A stretch of DNA of 64,000 nt, taken from Oscillospiraceae bacterium (GTDB lineage Bacteria > Bacillota > Clostridia > Oscillospirales > Oscillospiraceae). Below the pieces are notes generated by a model. The model searched no databases. It saw only the letters and a list, made by a program, of their open reading frames with translations, and had not been told where the DNA came from. How positions within the stretch are numbered: position 1 is the first letter of the stretch; each line of letters begins with the position of its first letter. The stretch spans positions 62,001-126,000 of the forward strand of contig SVLI01000003.1 of assembly GCA_015068035.1 (NCBI GenBank). The letters run 5' to 3'. Both the position numbers and the translations under genes were made by a program. Positions 54,252-63,289 of the stretch are shown here, in pieces.

Positions 54252-55535
54252 TCAGTCCAAACTTTTCAGCAACTGTTTCATATTTGCTTTGTAAGCCTCA
54301 ACACCGGGCTGATCAAAAGGATTGATACCCAATATATAGCCGGAAATCGCACAGGACATCTCAAAAAAGCATACCAGTTCGGCATAACTCGTTTCATCCA
54401 TCGTGTCACAGGAAATGCTGATCACAGGAACACCCCCGGAGATGTGCGCTGACTTAACCGCTTTCTCAACGGTTTTGTTCACGGTAGCCAGAGATTTGCC
54501 GGCCAGATAATTAAGCGAATCACGATCCCCGATTTCAAATGGGATACGCAAATCTTCTCTGGATTCGCGGAACTCCACAAAGGTCTCGATCATGCTGCGC
54601 GGCCCGTCCTGTAAATACTGCCCAAGAGAGTGCAGATCCGTGCTGTAGAGCAGAGAAGCGGGGAAGATGCCAACGCCGTTTTTCCCCTCGCTCTCTCCAA
54701 AAAGCTGCTTCCACCATTCACCCATATAGTGAAATGACGGCTCAAAGCAGGAGAGGATTTCCATGGAGCGCCCCTGCCGATAGAGCTGCTGGCGAGCAGT
54801 TGCATATTGCCAGACTGGATTGAGCGGGGACTGACGGGAGAATTGCTGCATCGCGCTTGAAGCAGCGTTCAGGAGCTTTTCAATATCAATTCCGGCGCAA
54901 GCCTGCGGCAAAAGTCCGGGAGCGGAAAGTGCACTATATCGTCCACCGACATCGTCCGGCAAATCAAAGATGTCATATCCATCCGATTCCGCAATATGGC
55001 GGAGCGCACCTGCGCTTCCCGTCGTAACGAAAATGCGCTTTTTCGCGCCTTGTGCACCGTATTTCTTTTCCAACATAGCCTTGAAGAAACGAAAGGCCAG
55101 GGAGGGTTCAAGCGTACCGCCGGATTTGGAGACAACATTCACCGAGAAGTCCCGATCACCAATGAGCTCAATGATCTCTGCAAGCTCGATGGGGGACATT
55201 GATTTCCCGGCAAAATAGATATCCGGCGTGTCCTTTTTAATTTGATTATAATTGGCAGAACGAATCATCTCAATACCGGCTCTTGCGCCGAGATAGGATC
55301 CGCCAATACCAATGACAACCAGAACCTCCGATTGGTTTCGGATCTTGTCTGCACCTGCCAAAAGTTGCTTCAGCTGCGTCTGTATAATACGTTCTGGAAG
55401 GTTCAACCAGCCGGTAAATTCTTTTCCCTCGCCGGTATGCTCAGCCAATGCGCGGTGCGCCAGTGACGTGGGATAATAGTCCAGCGTCTCCACAGGGGCA
55501 AAATCCTGAATTCCTGAAAGATTCACCTGTAACAT
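54252..55535 (-). CDS. pgi: glucose-6-phosphate isomerase
   Basis: A 427-residue enzyme interconverting glucose 6-phosphate and fructose 6-phosphate. VVIGIGGSYLGARAGIEM, NVVSKSGGTLEPSLAFR, the TTGSAGAL region and the C-terminal GINPFDQPGVEAYK are diagnostic. The short length is that of the Gram-positive group. ATG 55535 is chosen because GAGGTG lies 6 nt ahead; an in-frame GTG just upstream is that ribosome binding site itself. It is a single-gene unit. Confidence 0.96.
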   Translation of the reverse strand: MLQVNLSGIQDFAPVETLDYYPTSLAHRALAEHTGEGKEFTGWLNLPERIIQTQLKQLLAGADKIRNQSEVLVVIGIGGSYLGARAGIEMIRSANYNQIKKDTPDIYFAGKSMSPIELAEIIELIGDRDFSVNVVSKSGGTLEPSLAFRFFKAMLEKKYGAQGAKKRIFVTTGSAGALRHIAESDGYDIFDLPDDVGGRYSALSAPGLLPQACAGIDIEKLLNAASSAMQQFSRQSPLNPVWQYATARQQLYRQGRSMEILSCFEPSFHYMGEWWKQLFGESEGKNGVGIFPASLLYSTDLHSLGQYLQDGPRSMIETFVEFRESREDLRIPFEIGDRDSLNYLAGKSLATVNKTVEKAVKSAHISGGVPVISISCDTMDETSYAELVCFFEMSCAISGYILGINPFDQPGVEAYKANMKQLLKSLD

Positions 55536-55598
55536 GGGTTTCACCTCATCTGATCATCAGATACTTTTTCTTTATAGCACAAGTATTGAGCCGTGCGT

Positions 55599-55627
55599 AT
55601 TGTATATCAGTTCGTGCTTTTTTGCAA
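55599..55627 (-). promoter_or_regulatory. candidate sigma-A promoter of pgi
   Basis: On the minus strand TTGCAA-17-TACAAT, about 65 nt before the start codon. Confidence 0.55.
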
Positions 55628-55677
55628 CTGAATTTCCCATAATTCGCGCAAAATGGGGAAAATCAAATCGTATATAG

Positions 55678-56823
55678 TTATTTTTTACCCACCAGACGGC
55701 AAAAAAGATCAGAAAACACCTCAAACGTACCCATCCTGTCTACATCGTGCGCAGCAACAATATCAAGCTGCGCAAGTGTTTCACCATTCGATTTTACAAT
55801 CAGTTTTCCCAATATATCTCCGGCTTGAATCGGCGACTCCAGACTCTCCGGCAGTTCTGCAAGATATTCGACATTGGAAGCGCGCGATTTCTCAAGCAGT
55901 AACGCCTCCGTTCCAATACAAACCGGCTGCACGAAATCAGATTTTCCAAGTTTCACGGGGATAGGGGAGAAGCCTTCGTCCGGCTGCGCCGACACGCAGG
56001 TGTAATTGGCAAACGCATAATTGAGAAGTGTCTTGGCTGCCTCAAACCGAGCCTCACTGCTTTCACCCTTGAGCACAACGGCAATATATTCAATGCCATC
56101 CCGCTCCGCTGTTGCAGACAGGCAGTGACCCGCAAGAGATGTGTAACCGGTTTTTAGTCCGGTGGCGCCGGAGTAAAACCGTATGAGCTTATTTGTGTTG
56201 GAGAGCCCAAACGCACCGTCTCGAACTGTATCCATCCAAATGGTCGTGTATTGCTTAATCCAATCATGGCTTATCAGTTCGCGGGATATCAAGGCCAGGT
56301 CATTGGCAGTTGTGTAGTGTTCTGCGTCATCAAAGAGTCCTGTGCAGTTTGTAAAATGCGTATTCTTGCACCCGAGCTCCTTCGCGCGTGTATTCATTTT
56401 GGCTACAAATGCCTCCTCGCTTCCGGAAATGTATTCCGCAAGCGCAACGGCACAGTCGTTGGCGCTCACAACCGTTACGCATTTAAGCATCTCCGAAACG
56501 CTCAACTGTTCGCCGTCCTCAAGCCAGATCTGGCTGCCGCCCATACTTCTTGCGTGTGCACTGCAGCTGACCATATCCTCGAGCTGTATACTGCCGCTGT
56601 CAATTGCCTCCACAACAAGAAGCATCGTCATCACTTTGGTGACACTTGCAGGCGGAAGTGTCTCATGCGCATTCTTCTGATAGATAATCTCTCCGGATGT
56701 CTTTTCCATAAGTACAGCGGATTCAACAGAGAGTGAGAAAGTATCCTCCGGAACAGGAGAGATGGCAACGGCGCTCCCGGCCAACACAAACAATGTTAAG
56801 AGCAGAATTATAGCGCGCTTCAT
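55678..56823 (-). CDS. D-alanyl-D-alanine carboxypeptidase, DacF family (second copy)
   Basis: A 381-residue secreted penicillin-binding protein of the PBP5 family. The signal peptide (MKRAIILLLTLFVLAGSAVA) is followed by SVTK near residue 63, SAND near 120 and KTGYTS near 225, the three catalytic motifs. It differs clearly from the dacF at 8.4 kb, so this is an old duplication with separate roles, one perhaps vegetative and one sporulation-linked. ATG 56823 has GGAGG 6 nt ahead. A structured 352-bp gap lies upstream. Confidence 0.92.
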   Translation of the reverse strand: MKRAIILLLTLFVLAGSAVAISPVPEDTFSLSVESAVLMEKTSGEIIYQKNAHETLPPASVTKVMTMLLVVEAIDSGSIQLEDMVSCSAHARSMGGSQIWLEDGEQLSVSEMLKCVTVVSANDCAVALAEYISGSEEAFVAKMNTRAKELGCKNTHFTNCTGLFDDAEHYTTANDLALISRELISHDWIKQYTTIWMDTVRDGAFGLSNTNKLIRFYSGATGLKTGYTSLAGHCLSATAERDGIEYIAVVLKGESSEARFEAAKTLLNYAFANYTCVSAQPDEGFSPIPVKLGKSDFVQPVCIGTEALLLEKSRASNVEYLAELPESLESPIQAGDILGKLIVKSNGETLAQLDIVAAHDVDRMGTFEVFSDLFCRLVGKK

Positions 56824-56925
56824 GGATAACCTCCGGTTACGTTGATTCAAAGATATTATGAGTATACGAAATTTAGTGGACAAATATTCTAAATCATCGG
56901 TTCACACACAAGTTATCGTGTTTTG

Positions 56926-57020
56926 GCATAGAGTTGCATAATTCTATGCACTTATGAATAATTCATAAGTGCGCAGCGGGACCCCTGTTGAAAAACCCTT
57001 GATATATCAATGTTTTCAAC
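56926..57020. repeat. cluster of nested inverted repeats
   Basis: Three elements: GCATAGA ... TCTATGC (56926-56949); a perfect 25-bp palindrome GCACTTATGAAT-A-ATTCATAAGTGC (56948-56972); and GTTGAAAA ... TTTTCAAC (56987-57020) enclosing the perfect TTGATATATCAA. Confidence 0.65.
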
Positions 57021-57111
57021 ATTTCCAACAGAATTGTTAACATATAAACTAATCGAAAATATTCAGTTTCATTTGACATAATGTCGAAATTAAATACAAA
57101 TTTCAAATAGA

Positions 57112-57148
57112 AAAACTGCGGCAAGGGGCTTGCCCGTACCGCAGTTTT
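57112..57148 (-). terminator. terminator after nifS
   Basis: AAAACTGCGG pairs with CCGCAGTTTT, with extra pairing in the loop (GGGC / GCCC); TTTTTC follows on the minus strand. Confidence 0.85.
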
Positions 57149-57175
57149 CGATATAATAGAAGCAATATTTATCGC

Positions 57176-58315
57176 TTACCTCAAAGATGGAAAAAGGTCC
57201 TTGGATGCCTGTGAGAGTGCCTGAACGAAAACACAAATCTCCTCATACGTCGTGTATCGGGAAAGACCGATACGCAGCGTTCCGTCAATCTGTCGATCGG
57301 GAATCCCCATCGCTTCAAGGACATGGCTGCGCTTGCCTTTCTTGCAGGCAGAACTTTTGGAGACATAGATTTCTTTGGCTTCCAGATAGTTCATCATCAC
57401 TTCGCTTTTATAGCCTGGGAGCGAGATGCTGAGAATGTGCGGCGCGCCGCTGTCGATTAATTGAATCTGAGGCATCTCCTCACAAAGCAATGCGGACACT
57501 TTCTTTTTTAATTCCGACATATGCTGGGTGTGTTTTTCCATCCCTATTTTCCCAAGAGCTGCTGCAGCGCCAAACGCAGCAATCAAGGGGAGTGATTCTG
57601 TTCCTGGGCGGCGTGAATTTTCCTGCTCACCGCCATATAGTAAAGAGGGGATGCGCAGCCCGCTTTTAATATAGAGCGCGCCGATCCCTTTGGGGGCATG
57701 AATCTTGTGCCCGGAAATGCTGATCAGATCAGCACCGAGCGTTTTTGCCGAGAAGGGAATCTTCAAAAAGGCCTGCACAGCGTCCGTGTGAAGCAGGGCG
57801 CGGCTTTTGGCCACTTTGATTGCGCGGGCAATCGCAGCAATATCTGTAACGCCACCCGTTTCGTTATTCACCATCATTAAAGTGACCAGCGCCGTATCTG
57901 ATCGCAGCGCAGCCGCAACATCGTCCACGGGAATTGCACCGGATTTGTCCGGCTTGAGCCGGGTGATTTCCCAACCGTCCTTTTCCAGCTGATCGAGTGT
58001 TTTGCGCACCGCGTCGTGTTCGGCCATCGAACTGATGATGTGCTTGCCTACATGCCGGTTTGCATGGGCAGCACCACGAATTGCCCAATTATCGCTCTCT
58101 GTACCGCCGGAGGTAAACACGAGTTCTTCAATTCGGCAGCCCAGAGCAGAGGCAACAGATTCGCGCGAGGCATCCAGCAGCACCTTTGCTTCACGGCCCA
58201 ACTTATGGGTCGAGCTTGGGTTTCCATATACAGATGTCATTGCACGTAGCGCAGCCTCCGATGCCTCCTGGCACACGGCGGTCGTTGCAGCATTATCCAA
58301 ATAAATACTTTTCAT
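57176..58315 (-). CDS. nifS: cysteine desulfurase, NifS/IscS family
   Basis: A 379-residue PLP enzyme that takes sulfur from cysteine for Fe-S clusters and thio-tRNA. MKSIYLDNAATTAV opens the fold, FTSGGTESDNWAIRGAA binds PLP phosphate, HTDAVQAF and SGHKIHAPKG (Schiff-base Lys) follow, and the catalytic Cys is in KSSACKKGKRSH. The loop around this Cys fits the class I (NifS/IscS) group, unlike the other desulfurase at 18.1 kb. ATG 58315 has GAGGG ahead; upstream frame is non-coding. It is divergent from mtaB, a user of sulfur. Confidence 0.94.
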   Translation of the reverse strand: MKSIYLDNAATTAVCQEASEAALRAMTSVYGNPSSTHKLGREAKVLLDASRESVASALGCRIEELVFTSGGTESDNWAIRGAAHANRHVGKHIISSMAEHDAVRKTLDQLEKDGWEITRLKPDKSGAIPVDDVAAALRSDTALVTLMMVNNETGGVTDIAAIARAIKVAKSRALLHTDAVQAFLKIPFSAKTLGADLISISGHKIHAPKGIGALYIKSGLRIPSLLYGGEQENSRRPGTESLPLIAAFGAAAALGKIGMEKHTQHMSELKKKVSALLCEEMPQIQLIDSGAPHILSISLPGYKSEVMMNYLEAKEIYVSKSSACKKGKRSHVLEAMGIPDRQIDGTLRIGLSRYTTYEEICVFVQALSQASKDLFPSLR

Positions 58316-58316
58316 A

Positions 58317-58345
58317 TTGATTCCCTCTTTTCCTTGGACTATAGT
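58317..58345 (+). promoter_or_regulatory. candidate sigma-A promoter of mtaB
   Basis: TTGATT-17-TATAGT. Its -10 overlaps the -10 of the nifS promoter on the other strand. Confidence 0.6.
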
Positions 58346-58369
58346 AATGGAAAAGGCGGGAGAAGTCAA
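58341..58369 (-). promoter_or_regulatory. sigma-A promoter of nifS
   Basis: On the minus strand TTGACT-17-TACTAT, about 25 nt before the start codon. Confidence 0.7.
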
Positions 58370-58387
58370 TTCATTGAGGTAGAGACT

Positions 58388-59686
58388 ATGAAATATTCTA
58401 TTTACACGCTTGGCTGCAAAGTAAATCAATTTGAGACACAGGCGATGGAGACGATTCTGAAAAGCCACGGACATATTCCGGTGTCCAAGGGCGCGGATGC
58501 TGTCATTGTGAACACCTGCGCTGTAACAGCGGAGAGTGGGCGGAAATCCAGACAGATAATCCGGCGGCTGAAATCGGAGAATCCGGATGCGGTCATCGCA
58601 GTTTGTGGCTGTTACTCGCAAATTAGCCCCGAGGATGTTCAGAACCTCGGGGTCGACATTCTGTTTGGAAGCGGAAGCCGCCTTGAACTTCTGAGTGCCT
58701 TGGAAAAGCGCGTTTTAGAGTCAGCAGGGCAGGGGATATGTGCAAAGATTGACGATCCCTTCCAGCGTCGTGAATTTGAAGTTCTTCCCGCCGGCTCGCT
58801 TTCGGGACGGACAAGAGCTATGCTGAAAATCGAGGACGGCTGTGACAATTTCTGTACATACTGTGTGATCCCTTACGCGAGAGGCCGCGTTCGCAGCCTT
58901 CACCCTGAAACAGCAGCACAGATGGCAGCCGAACTTGAAGGGGAGGGGTACAGCGAGATTATCATCACCGGCATCGAAATCTCCTCTTATGGTAAGGATT
59001 TGCGCATAGACGGCAAAAAGCTGACTTTAGCCGATGCAATAGAGGCAATATCAAAAGCAGCACCGAAAACAAGGCTTCGCCTAGGCTCTTTAGAGCCCAC
59101 AATTGTGACGGAAGAATTCTGTAAGCGGCTCGCACAGCTTGGAAATATATGTGACCATTTCCATCTGTCTCTGCAAAGCGGCTGCGACAGAACGCTTGCC
59201 AATATGCATCGAAAATATGACACAGCGGCATTTTATGAAGCTGCGCAGCGGCTCCGAATGGCTTTTCCTAATTGCGCACTAACTGCTGATCTAATCACCG
59301 GCTTTCCCGGCGAAACCGAAGAGGATCATATGCAAACCAAGGCATTTATCGAAAAATGTGGCTTTGCAGATATGCATGTCTTCCCGTATTCCGAGCGTCC
59401 CGGCACGCCGGCAGCAGAAATGCCCGGACGGGTGAACAAAGCGCTGCGGGAGTCTCGCGCCCGTGAGATTCAGAATATTGCTGACAAGATGAAAAGGGAA
59501 TATCTGGAACAATGCGTCGGGAAAACGCTTTCTGTTTTGTTTGAGACAGAGGATAACGGCATATCCTTTGGCCACGCTGAGAACTATTGCTTAGTGCAAA
59601 CAGAGGCAACCGGCTTGCACGGCATTGTGAAGAATGTAAAAATCATCGACGTTTTAAAAGGAAATCTTGTTGGCTTTATTGTTTGA
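58388..59686 (+). CDS. mtaB: tRNA (N6-threonylcarbamoyladenosine(37)-C2)-methylthiotransferase MtaB
   Basis: A 432-residue radical SAM enzyme that converts t6A37 to ms2t6A37 in tRNAs reading ANN codons. The N-terminal UPF0004 domain has TLGCKVNQFETQ and NTCAVT and CGCYSQ, whose cysteines bind the auxiliary cluster; the radical SAM motif CDNFCTYCVIPYARG is near residue 155; a TRAM-like C-terminus ends the protein. ATG 58388 has GAGGT 7 nt ahead. Confidence 0.95.
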   Translation: MKYSIYTLGCKVNQFETQAMETILKSHGHIPVSKGADAVIVNTCAVTAESGRKSRQIIRRLKSENPDAVIAVCGCYSQISPEDVQNLGVDILFGSGSRLELLSALEKRVLESAGQGICAKIDDPFQRREFEVLPAGSLSGRTRAMLKIEDGCDNFCTYCVIPYARGRVRSLHPETAAQMAAELEGEGYSEIIITGIEISSYGKDLRIDGKKLTLADAIEAISKAAPKTRLRLGSLEPTIVTEEFCKRLAQLGNICDHFHLSLQSGCDRTLANMHRKYDTAAFYEAAQRLRMAFPNCALTADLITGFPGETEEDHMQTKAFIEKCGFADMHVFPYSERPGTPAAEMPGRVNKALRESRAREIQNIADKMKREYLEQCVGKTLSVLFETEDNGISFGHAENYCLVQTEATGLHGIVKNVKIIDVLKGNLVGFIV

Positions 59687-59711
59687 AAAGAATTTCGATG
59701 GATGCTATAAT
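59683..59711 (+). promoter_or_regulatory. sigma-A promoter of serC-serA
   Basis: TTGAAA-17-TATAAT. The -35 overlaps the mtaB stop codon, and the start of serC is about 38 nt after the -10. Confidence 0.75.
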
Positions 59712-59749
59712 AAATTTTGATAATAAATTTACTGAGGAGGGTTCATAGA

Positions 59750-60838
59750 ATGACTCGAGAACAGGTTTTTAATTTTTCTGCAGGTCCGTCTGTACTTCCG
59801 GAGAGTGCACTGAAGTCTGCGCAGGAGAGTATGCTCAATTACGGCGGTTCTGGCATGTCTGTCATGGAGATGAGCCACCGAAGTAGTATCTATCAGGAGA
59901 TTTTTGACAGCACCAAGGCGAAGCTTCGTGCCGCGCTGAACATTCCCGATACACACGAGATTCTGTTTCTGCAGGGCGGCGCAAGCACGCAGTTTTCCAT
60001 GATTCCGCTGAATCTGATGGGGGAGAACGGCTGCGCTGACTATGCGGTAACCGGCAATTTTGCTTCTATCGCAACGAAAGAAGCAAAGAAGTACGGCAAA
60101 GTCAACATTGCCGCCAGCACGGAAGACTGCAATCACACTCGCATTCCCAAGCAAGCCGAACTTGTACTGGATCCGAATGCATCTTATTTCTATTACTGCG
60201 CGAACAACACGATTTTCGGCACAGAATGGAAGTATACACCCGAGACAGGAACTGTTCCGCTTGTTTGTGATATGTCTTCAAACATCCTCACCAAGCCCGT
60301 TGATGTTTCCAAATACGGCATTCTCTATGCAGGCGCACAGAAGAACATGGCACCTGCCGGCTTAACGGTTGTTGTAATCGACAAAAAGCTCGCAGGACAT
60401 GAATTACCGATCACGCCGCTGATGCTTAGCTACAAGCTGATGATTGACAAAGATTCCATGTACAACACGCCGCCTTGCTGGTGCATTTATATGCTCGGCT
60501 TGACGCTGGATTGGCTGGAAAGCTGCGGCGGTGTGCTTGGTATGGAGCAGATGAAAAAAGCGCGCGCGGCAATGCTTTATGACTATCTTGACAACAGCAA
60601 ACTGTTTAAGGGCTGCGCTGTTGCGGAAGACAGAAGCGACATGAACGTAACATTCCGCACAAGCAGCGATGCACTGGATGCTGAATTTATCAAGGCAGCA
60701 TCCGCGAACGGACTGCTGAATCTGAAGGGACACCGTCTTGTTGGCGGTCTGCGTGCTTCGATTTACAACGCAATGCCTCTTGAGGGTGTGCGGAAACTTG
60801 TGGACTTTATGAAAGCCTTTGAGGTGGCAAATGTATAA
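59750..60838 (+). CDS. serC: phosphoserine aminotransferase
   Basis: A 362-residue PLP enzyme converting 3-phosphohydroxypyruvate to phosphoserine. FNFSAGPSVLPESAL at the start, SGMSVMEMSHRS, FLQGGASTQF and the Schiff-base Lys in AGAQKNMAPAGL are typical. ATG 59750 with GAGGAGG 9 nt ahead is preferred over an upstream in-frame codon. It overlaps serA by 8 nt; together the two genes carry out two consecutive steps of serine synthesis. No serB is adjacent. Confidence 0.97.
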   Translation: MTREQVFNFSAGPSVLPESALKSAQESMLNYGGSGMSVMEMSHRSSIYQEIFDSTKAKLRAALNIPDTHEILFLQGGASTQFSMIPLNLMGENGCADYAVTGNFASIATKEAKKYGKVNIAASTEDCNHTRIPKQAELVLDPNASYFYYCANNTIFGTEWKYTPETGTVPLVCDMSSNILTKPVDVSKYGILYAGAQKNMAPAGLTVVVIDKKLAGHELPITPLMLSYKLMIDKDSMYNTPPCWCIYMLGLTLDWLESCGGVLGMEQMKKARAAMLYDYLDNSKLFKGCAVAEDRSDMNVTFRTSSDALDAEFIKAASANGLLNLKGHRLVGGLRASIYNAMPLEGVRKLVDFMKAFEVANV

Positions 60839-61988
60839 AATCAAAACTCTCAATAAAATTTCCAAGCCCGGACTGGATTTGCTTGAAAGCTTTGGCTGCA
60901 CAACCGGTGATGATCTTGAAAAGCCGGATGCGCTGCTCGTTCGCAGTGCAAAACTTCACGATATGAAGTTCGATCCGGATACCGTTTGCATCGCACGCGC
61001 CGGTGCGGGCGTGAACAACATCCCCATTGATCGCTGCACCGAAGAAGGTATTGTGGTTTTCAACACGCCCGGTGCAAACGCTGAGGCCGTCAAAGAGTTG
61101 GCACTCTGCGCACTTTTGCTTGCATCCCGCGACGTGATTGGTGGCGTTGAATGGGTTCGCGGACTCACAGAAGACGGCGTTGCAGCCGCTGTTGAAAAGG
61201 GCAAAAGCGCATTCGTCGGGCCTGAACTAATGGGGAAGACACTTGGCGTAATCGGACTTGGAGCTGTCGGAGCTAAAATCGCCAATGCAGCAATTTCGCT
61301 GGGCATGACCGTTTATGGATACGATCCTTATCTGTCTGTCAATGCTGCATGGATGCTCTCCAGCTGCATCATTCCAGCACAAGATCTGGATACAATCTAT
61401 AGATGTTGTGATTATTTGACGCTTCATGTACCATATCTTGATAGCACGCACCATATGTTGAATGCAGATGCCTTCACAAAAATGAAAAAAGGCGTTCGAA
61501 TTATCAATCTGGCTCGCGCTGAGCTTGTGGATGACAATGCTATGCTTGATGCGCTGCAAAACGGCATGGTGTCGCGGTATGTAACTGATTTTCCGAATGA
61601 TGTGACCGCGCACGCAGCTGGAATTGTTCCGCTGCCGCACCTTGGCGCGTCCACGCCGGAGAGCGAGGAAAAATGCGCACTCATGGCTGCTCGCGATTTG
61701 AACGATTATCTCAAGAACGGTAATATTAATCATTCTGTAAATTTGCCGAATGTCAGTCTGGAGCGCATGGGCGTTGCAAGACTGTGTGTCATCCACAGAA
61801 ATGTTCCGAGAATGATCAACGGATTCCTGGATCTGATTGGCGAAAAGAATATTAACGTCGAACACATGATTAACAAACCACGCGGTGAATATGCGTATAC
61901 AATCATCGATACCGGATCTGAACTCGATCAGGAGATCATTGATAAAATCAAACAGATGAATGAGGTTCTGCGTGTTCGCGTAATCTGA
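60831..61988 (+). CDS. serA: D-3-phosphoglycerate dehydrogenase
   Basis: A 385-residue NAD-dependent enzyme for the first step of serine synthesis, with a C-terminal ACT domain (about 315-385) for possible serine feedback. GVIGLGAVGAKIANAA binds NAD; NLARAELVDD holds the catalytic Arg and LPHLGASTPESEEKC the catalytic His. The usual acidic residue lies in DFPND rather than in the common FxxEP form, so Glu appears replaced by Asp. It lacks the intervening ASB domain of long SerA forms. Confidence 0.93.
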   Translation: MYKIKTLNKISKPGLDLLESFGCTTGDDLEKPDALLVRSAKLHDMKFDPDTVCIARAGAGVNNIPIDRCTEEGIVVFNTPGANAEAVKELALCALLLASRDVIGGVEWVRGLTEDGVAAAVEKGKSAFVGPELMGKTLGVIGLGAVGAKIANAAISLGMTVYGYDPYLSVNAAWMLSSCIIPAQDLDTIYRCCDYLTLHVPYLDSTHHMLNADAFTKMKKGVRIINLARAELVDDNAMLDALQNGMVSRYVTDFPNDVTAHAAGIVPLPHLGASTPESEEKCALMAARDLNDYLKNGNINHSVNLPNVSLERMGVARLCVIHRNVPRMINGFLDLIGEKNINVEHMINKPRGEYAYTIIDTGSELDQEIIDKIKQMNEVLRVRVI

Positions 61989-62020
61989 TCAGAAAGATCA
62001 CATTATCACATATATTATAT

Positions 62021-62062
62021 AAAGAAGCGCTGCAGAGTTGATTTCTGCGGCGTCTCTTTATA
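62021..62062 (+). terminator. probable terminator after serA
   Basis: Imperfect stem GCGCTGCAGA / TCTGCGGCGT extended by AAAGA / TCTTT, followed only by TTTATAAA, so it is weak. Confidence 0.5.
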
Positions 62063-62203
62063 AATAGAAGATTTCGGCTCCCCTATTTCGCACAAAATTT
62101 TTATTTTGTTCAATTATATGTGCGGATACGATTGAATTCAGTATTTATGCGAAATCTTCCTCCCTCCCTTAAGTAGACAAACCCAAGATTAAAATACAAA
62201 GAA

Positions 62204-62237
62204 AAAGCGTCTGTTCCGAAAAGAACAGGCGCTCTTT
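62204..62237 (-). terminator. terminator after xerD
   Basis: AGCGTCTGTTC pairs with GAACAGGCGCT (one wobble); a TTTTTC tract follows on the minus strand. It also ends in CTTTT on the plus strand. Confidence 0.8.
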
Positions 62238-62255
62238 TAGATTTAATGATTTCTC

Positions 62256-63143
62256 TCAGGCACGAGGATGTGCTTTTAAGTAAACATCCTTGAGTCTGTG
62301 ATTTACAAGCTGCGAATAGATCTGCGTTGAGCTGATGTCAGCGTGTCCAAGCATTTCTTGGATTGAATGCAGATCTGCTCCGTTTTCAAGCAAATGTGCT
62401 GCAAAGGAATGTCGCAGCGTATGCGGTGTGATGTCCTTTTCGATCTTTGCCTTTGCCTGATAAGTCTTGATCAGTTTCCAAAAGCCCTGCCGAGACAGCT
62501 TCTCGCCACTAACATTGACAAACAGAACTGTTTCATCCGGCGACGCTATCATTTTCGGGCGAATGAATTCAATGTATTCAGACAAAGCTCGAATCGCCGT
62601 CGGATAAAGTGGAATCACACGAACGCGATCACGGCTTCTGCATCGAATCACGCCGGCAGAAAGATTTACATCAGAGATCTGCAAATCAATCAGCTCAGAA
62701 ACTCGAATTCCGGTTGCATAAATCAGCTCCAGCATGGCCTTGTCGCGATAACCTTTAACATCAGTCATCTCAGGCTGTTCTAAAAGAAGTTCAACTTCTT
62801 TGCTGGTTAAAATCTGCGGAAGCTTATGTTCGGATTTATCCGGCACCAAACCACTGGCGGGATTGTTTTCAACAAGCCCTTCCCCTACCAGAAAACCATA
62901 AAAACACTTCAAAGAAGCAATACATCTTGATACCGTTGCAACTGACTTGTTCAAATTGCGGAGGCGCTGAATATATGCCTGCAAAATCTGCGCGTCCGCT
63001 TCAATGAAGCTCACATTTTCATGCAAAGAAAGAAATTCTCCAAATTGGCGAATGTCTCTCAGATAGGAAGAAAGCGTATTCTCTGAAGAACGTTTAACCG
63101 TTCTGAGATAATTTTCAAATCTTTCAAGCATCGCGGTGTTCAT
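62256..63143 (-). CDS. xerD: site-specific tyrosine recombinase XerD
   Basis: A 295-residue recombinase that resolves chromosome dimers at dif. The N-terminal SAM-like core-binding domain (FENYLRTVKRSSENTLSSYL) precedes the catalytic domain with Arg in ATGIRVSELIDL, HTLRHSFAAHLLENGA (His and second Arg), LGHADISSTQIYSQL (His and catalytic Tyr). The full length and lack of flanking mobile DNA favour XerD over a phage integrase. GGGAGG lies 11 nt before the ATG; its promoter is at 63216-63244. Confidence 0.92.
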   Translation of the reverse strand: MNTAMLERFENYLRTVKRSSENTLSSYLRDIRQFGEFLSLHENVSFIEADAQILQAYIQRLRNLNKSVATVSRCIASLKCFYGFLVGEGLVENNPASGLVPDKSEHKLPQILTSKEVELLLEQPEMTDVKGYRDKAMLELIYATGIRVSELIDLQISDVNLSAGVIRCRSRDRVRVIPLYPTAIRALSEYIEFIRPKMIASPDETVLFVNVSGEKLSRQGFWKLIKTYQAKAKIEKDITPHTLRHSFAAHLLENGADLHSIQEMLGHADISSTQIYSQLVNHRLKDVYLKAHPRA

Positions 63144-63215
63144 TATTCAGATTGCCTCCCTTCCTGAATTTTTGCACTTAGATGTGGAATGCATATACAT
63201 AATCAAAGTATGGCT

Positions 63216-63244
63216 ACTATAACTGAAATTCTGTGAGTAATCAA
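63216..63244 (-). promoter_or_regulatory. sigma-A promoter of xerD
   Basis: On the minus strand TTGATT-17-TATAGT, about 75 nt before the start codon. Confidence 0.65.
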
Positions 63245-63289
63245 GACTTTCGGCGAAAATAATCCATTTTTGTGAATTATGACTATATA

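Larger units (their letters stand above)
56824..57175. other. 352-bp non-coding region between nifS and the second dacF-like gene
   Basis: AT-rich, without a credible gene. It holds several inverted repeats (56926-57020), a GACATAATGTC palindrome at 57075-57085 and the nifS terminator at its right end. On the minus strand it is the promoter region of the dacF-like gene, but I could not settle on a promoter. Confidence 0.6.

Noticed and set aside
59687-59749. Possible T-box or serine-responsive leader before serC
   Set aside because: Only about 40 nt lie between the promoter and the start codon, too short for a T-box, and no such motif is seen.
62256-63143. Phage or island integrase
   Set aside because: The recombinase has XerD length and motifs, and no attachment-site repeats, tRNA or mobile genes flank it.
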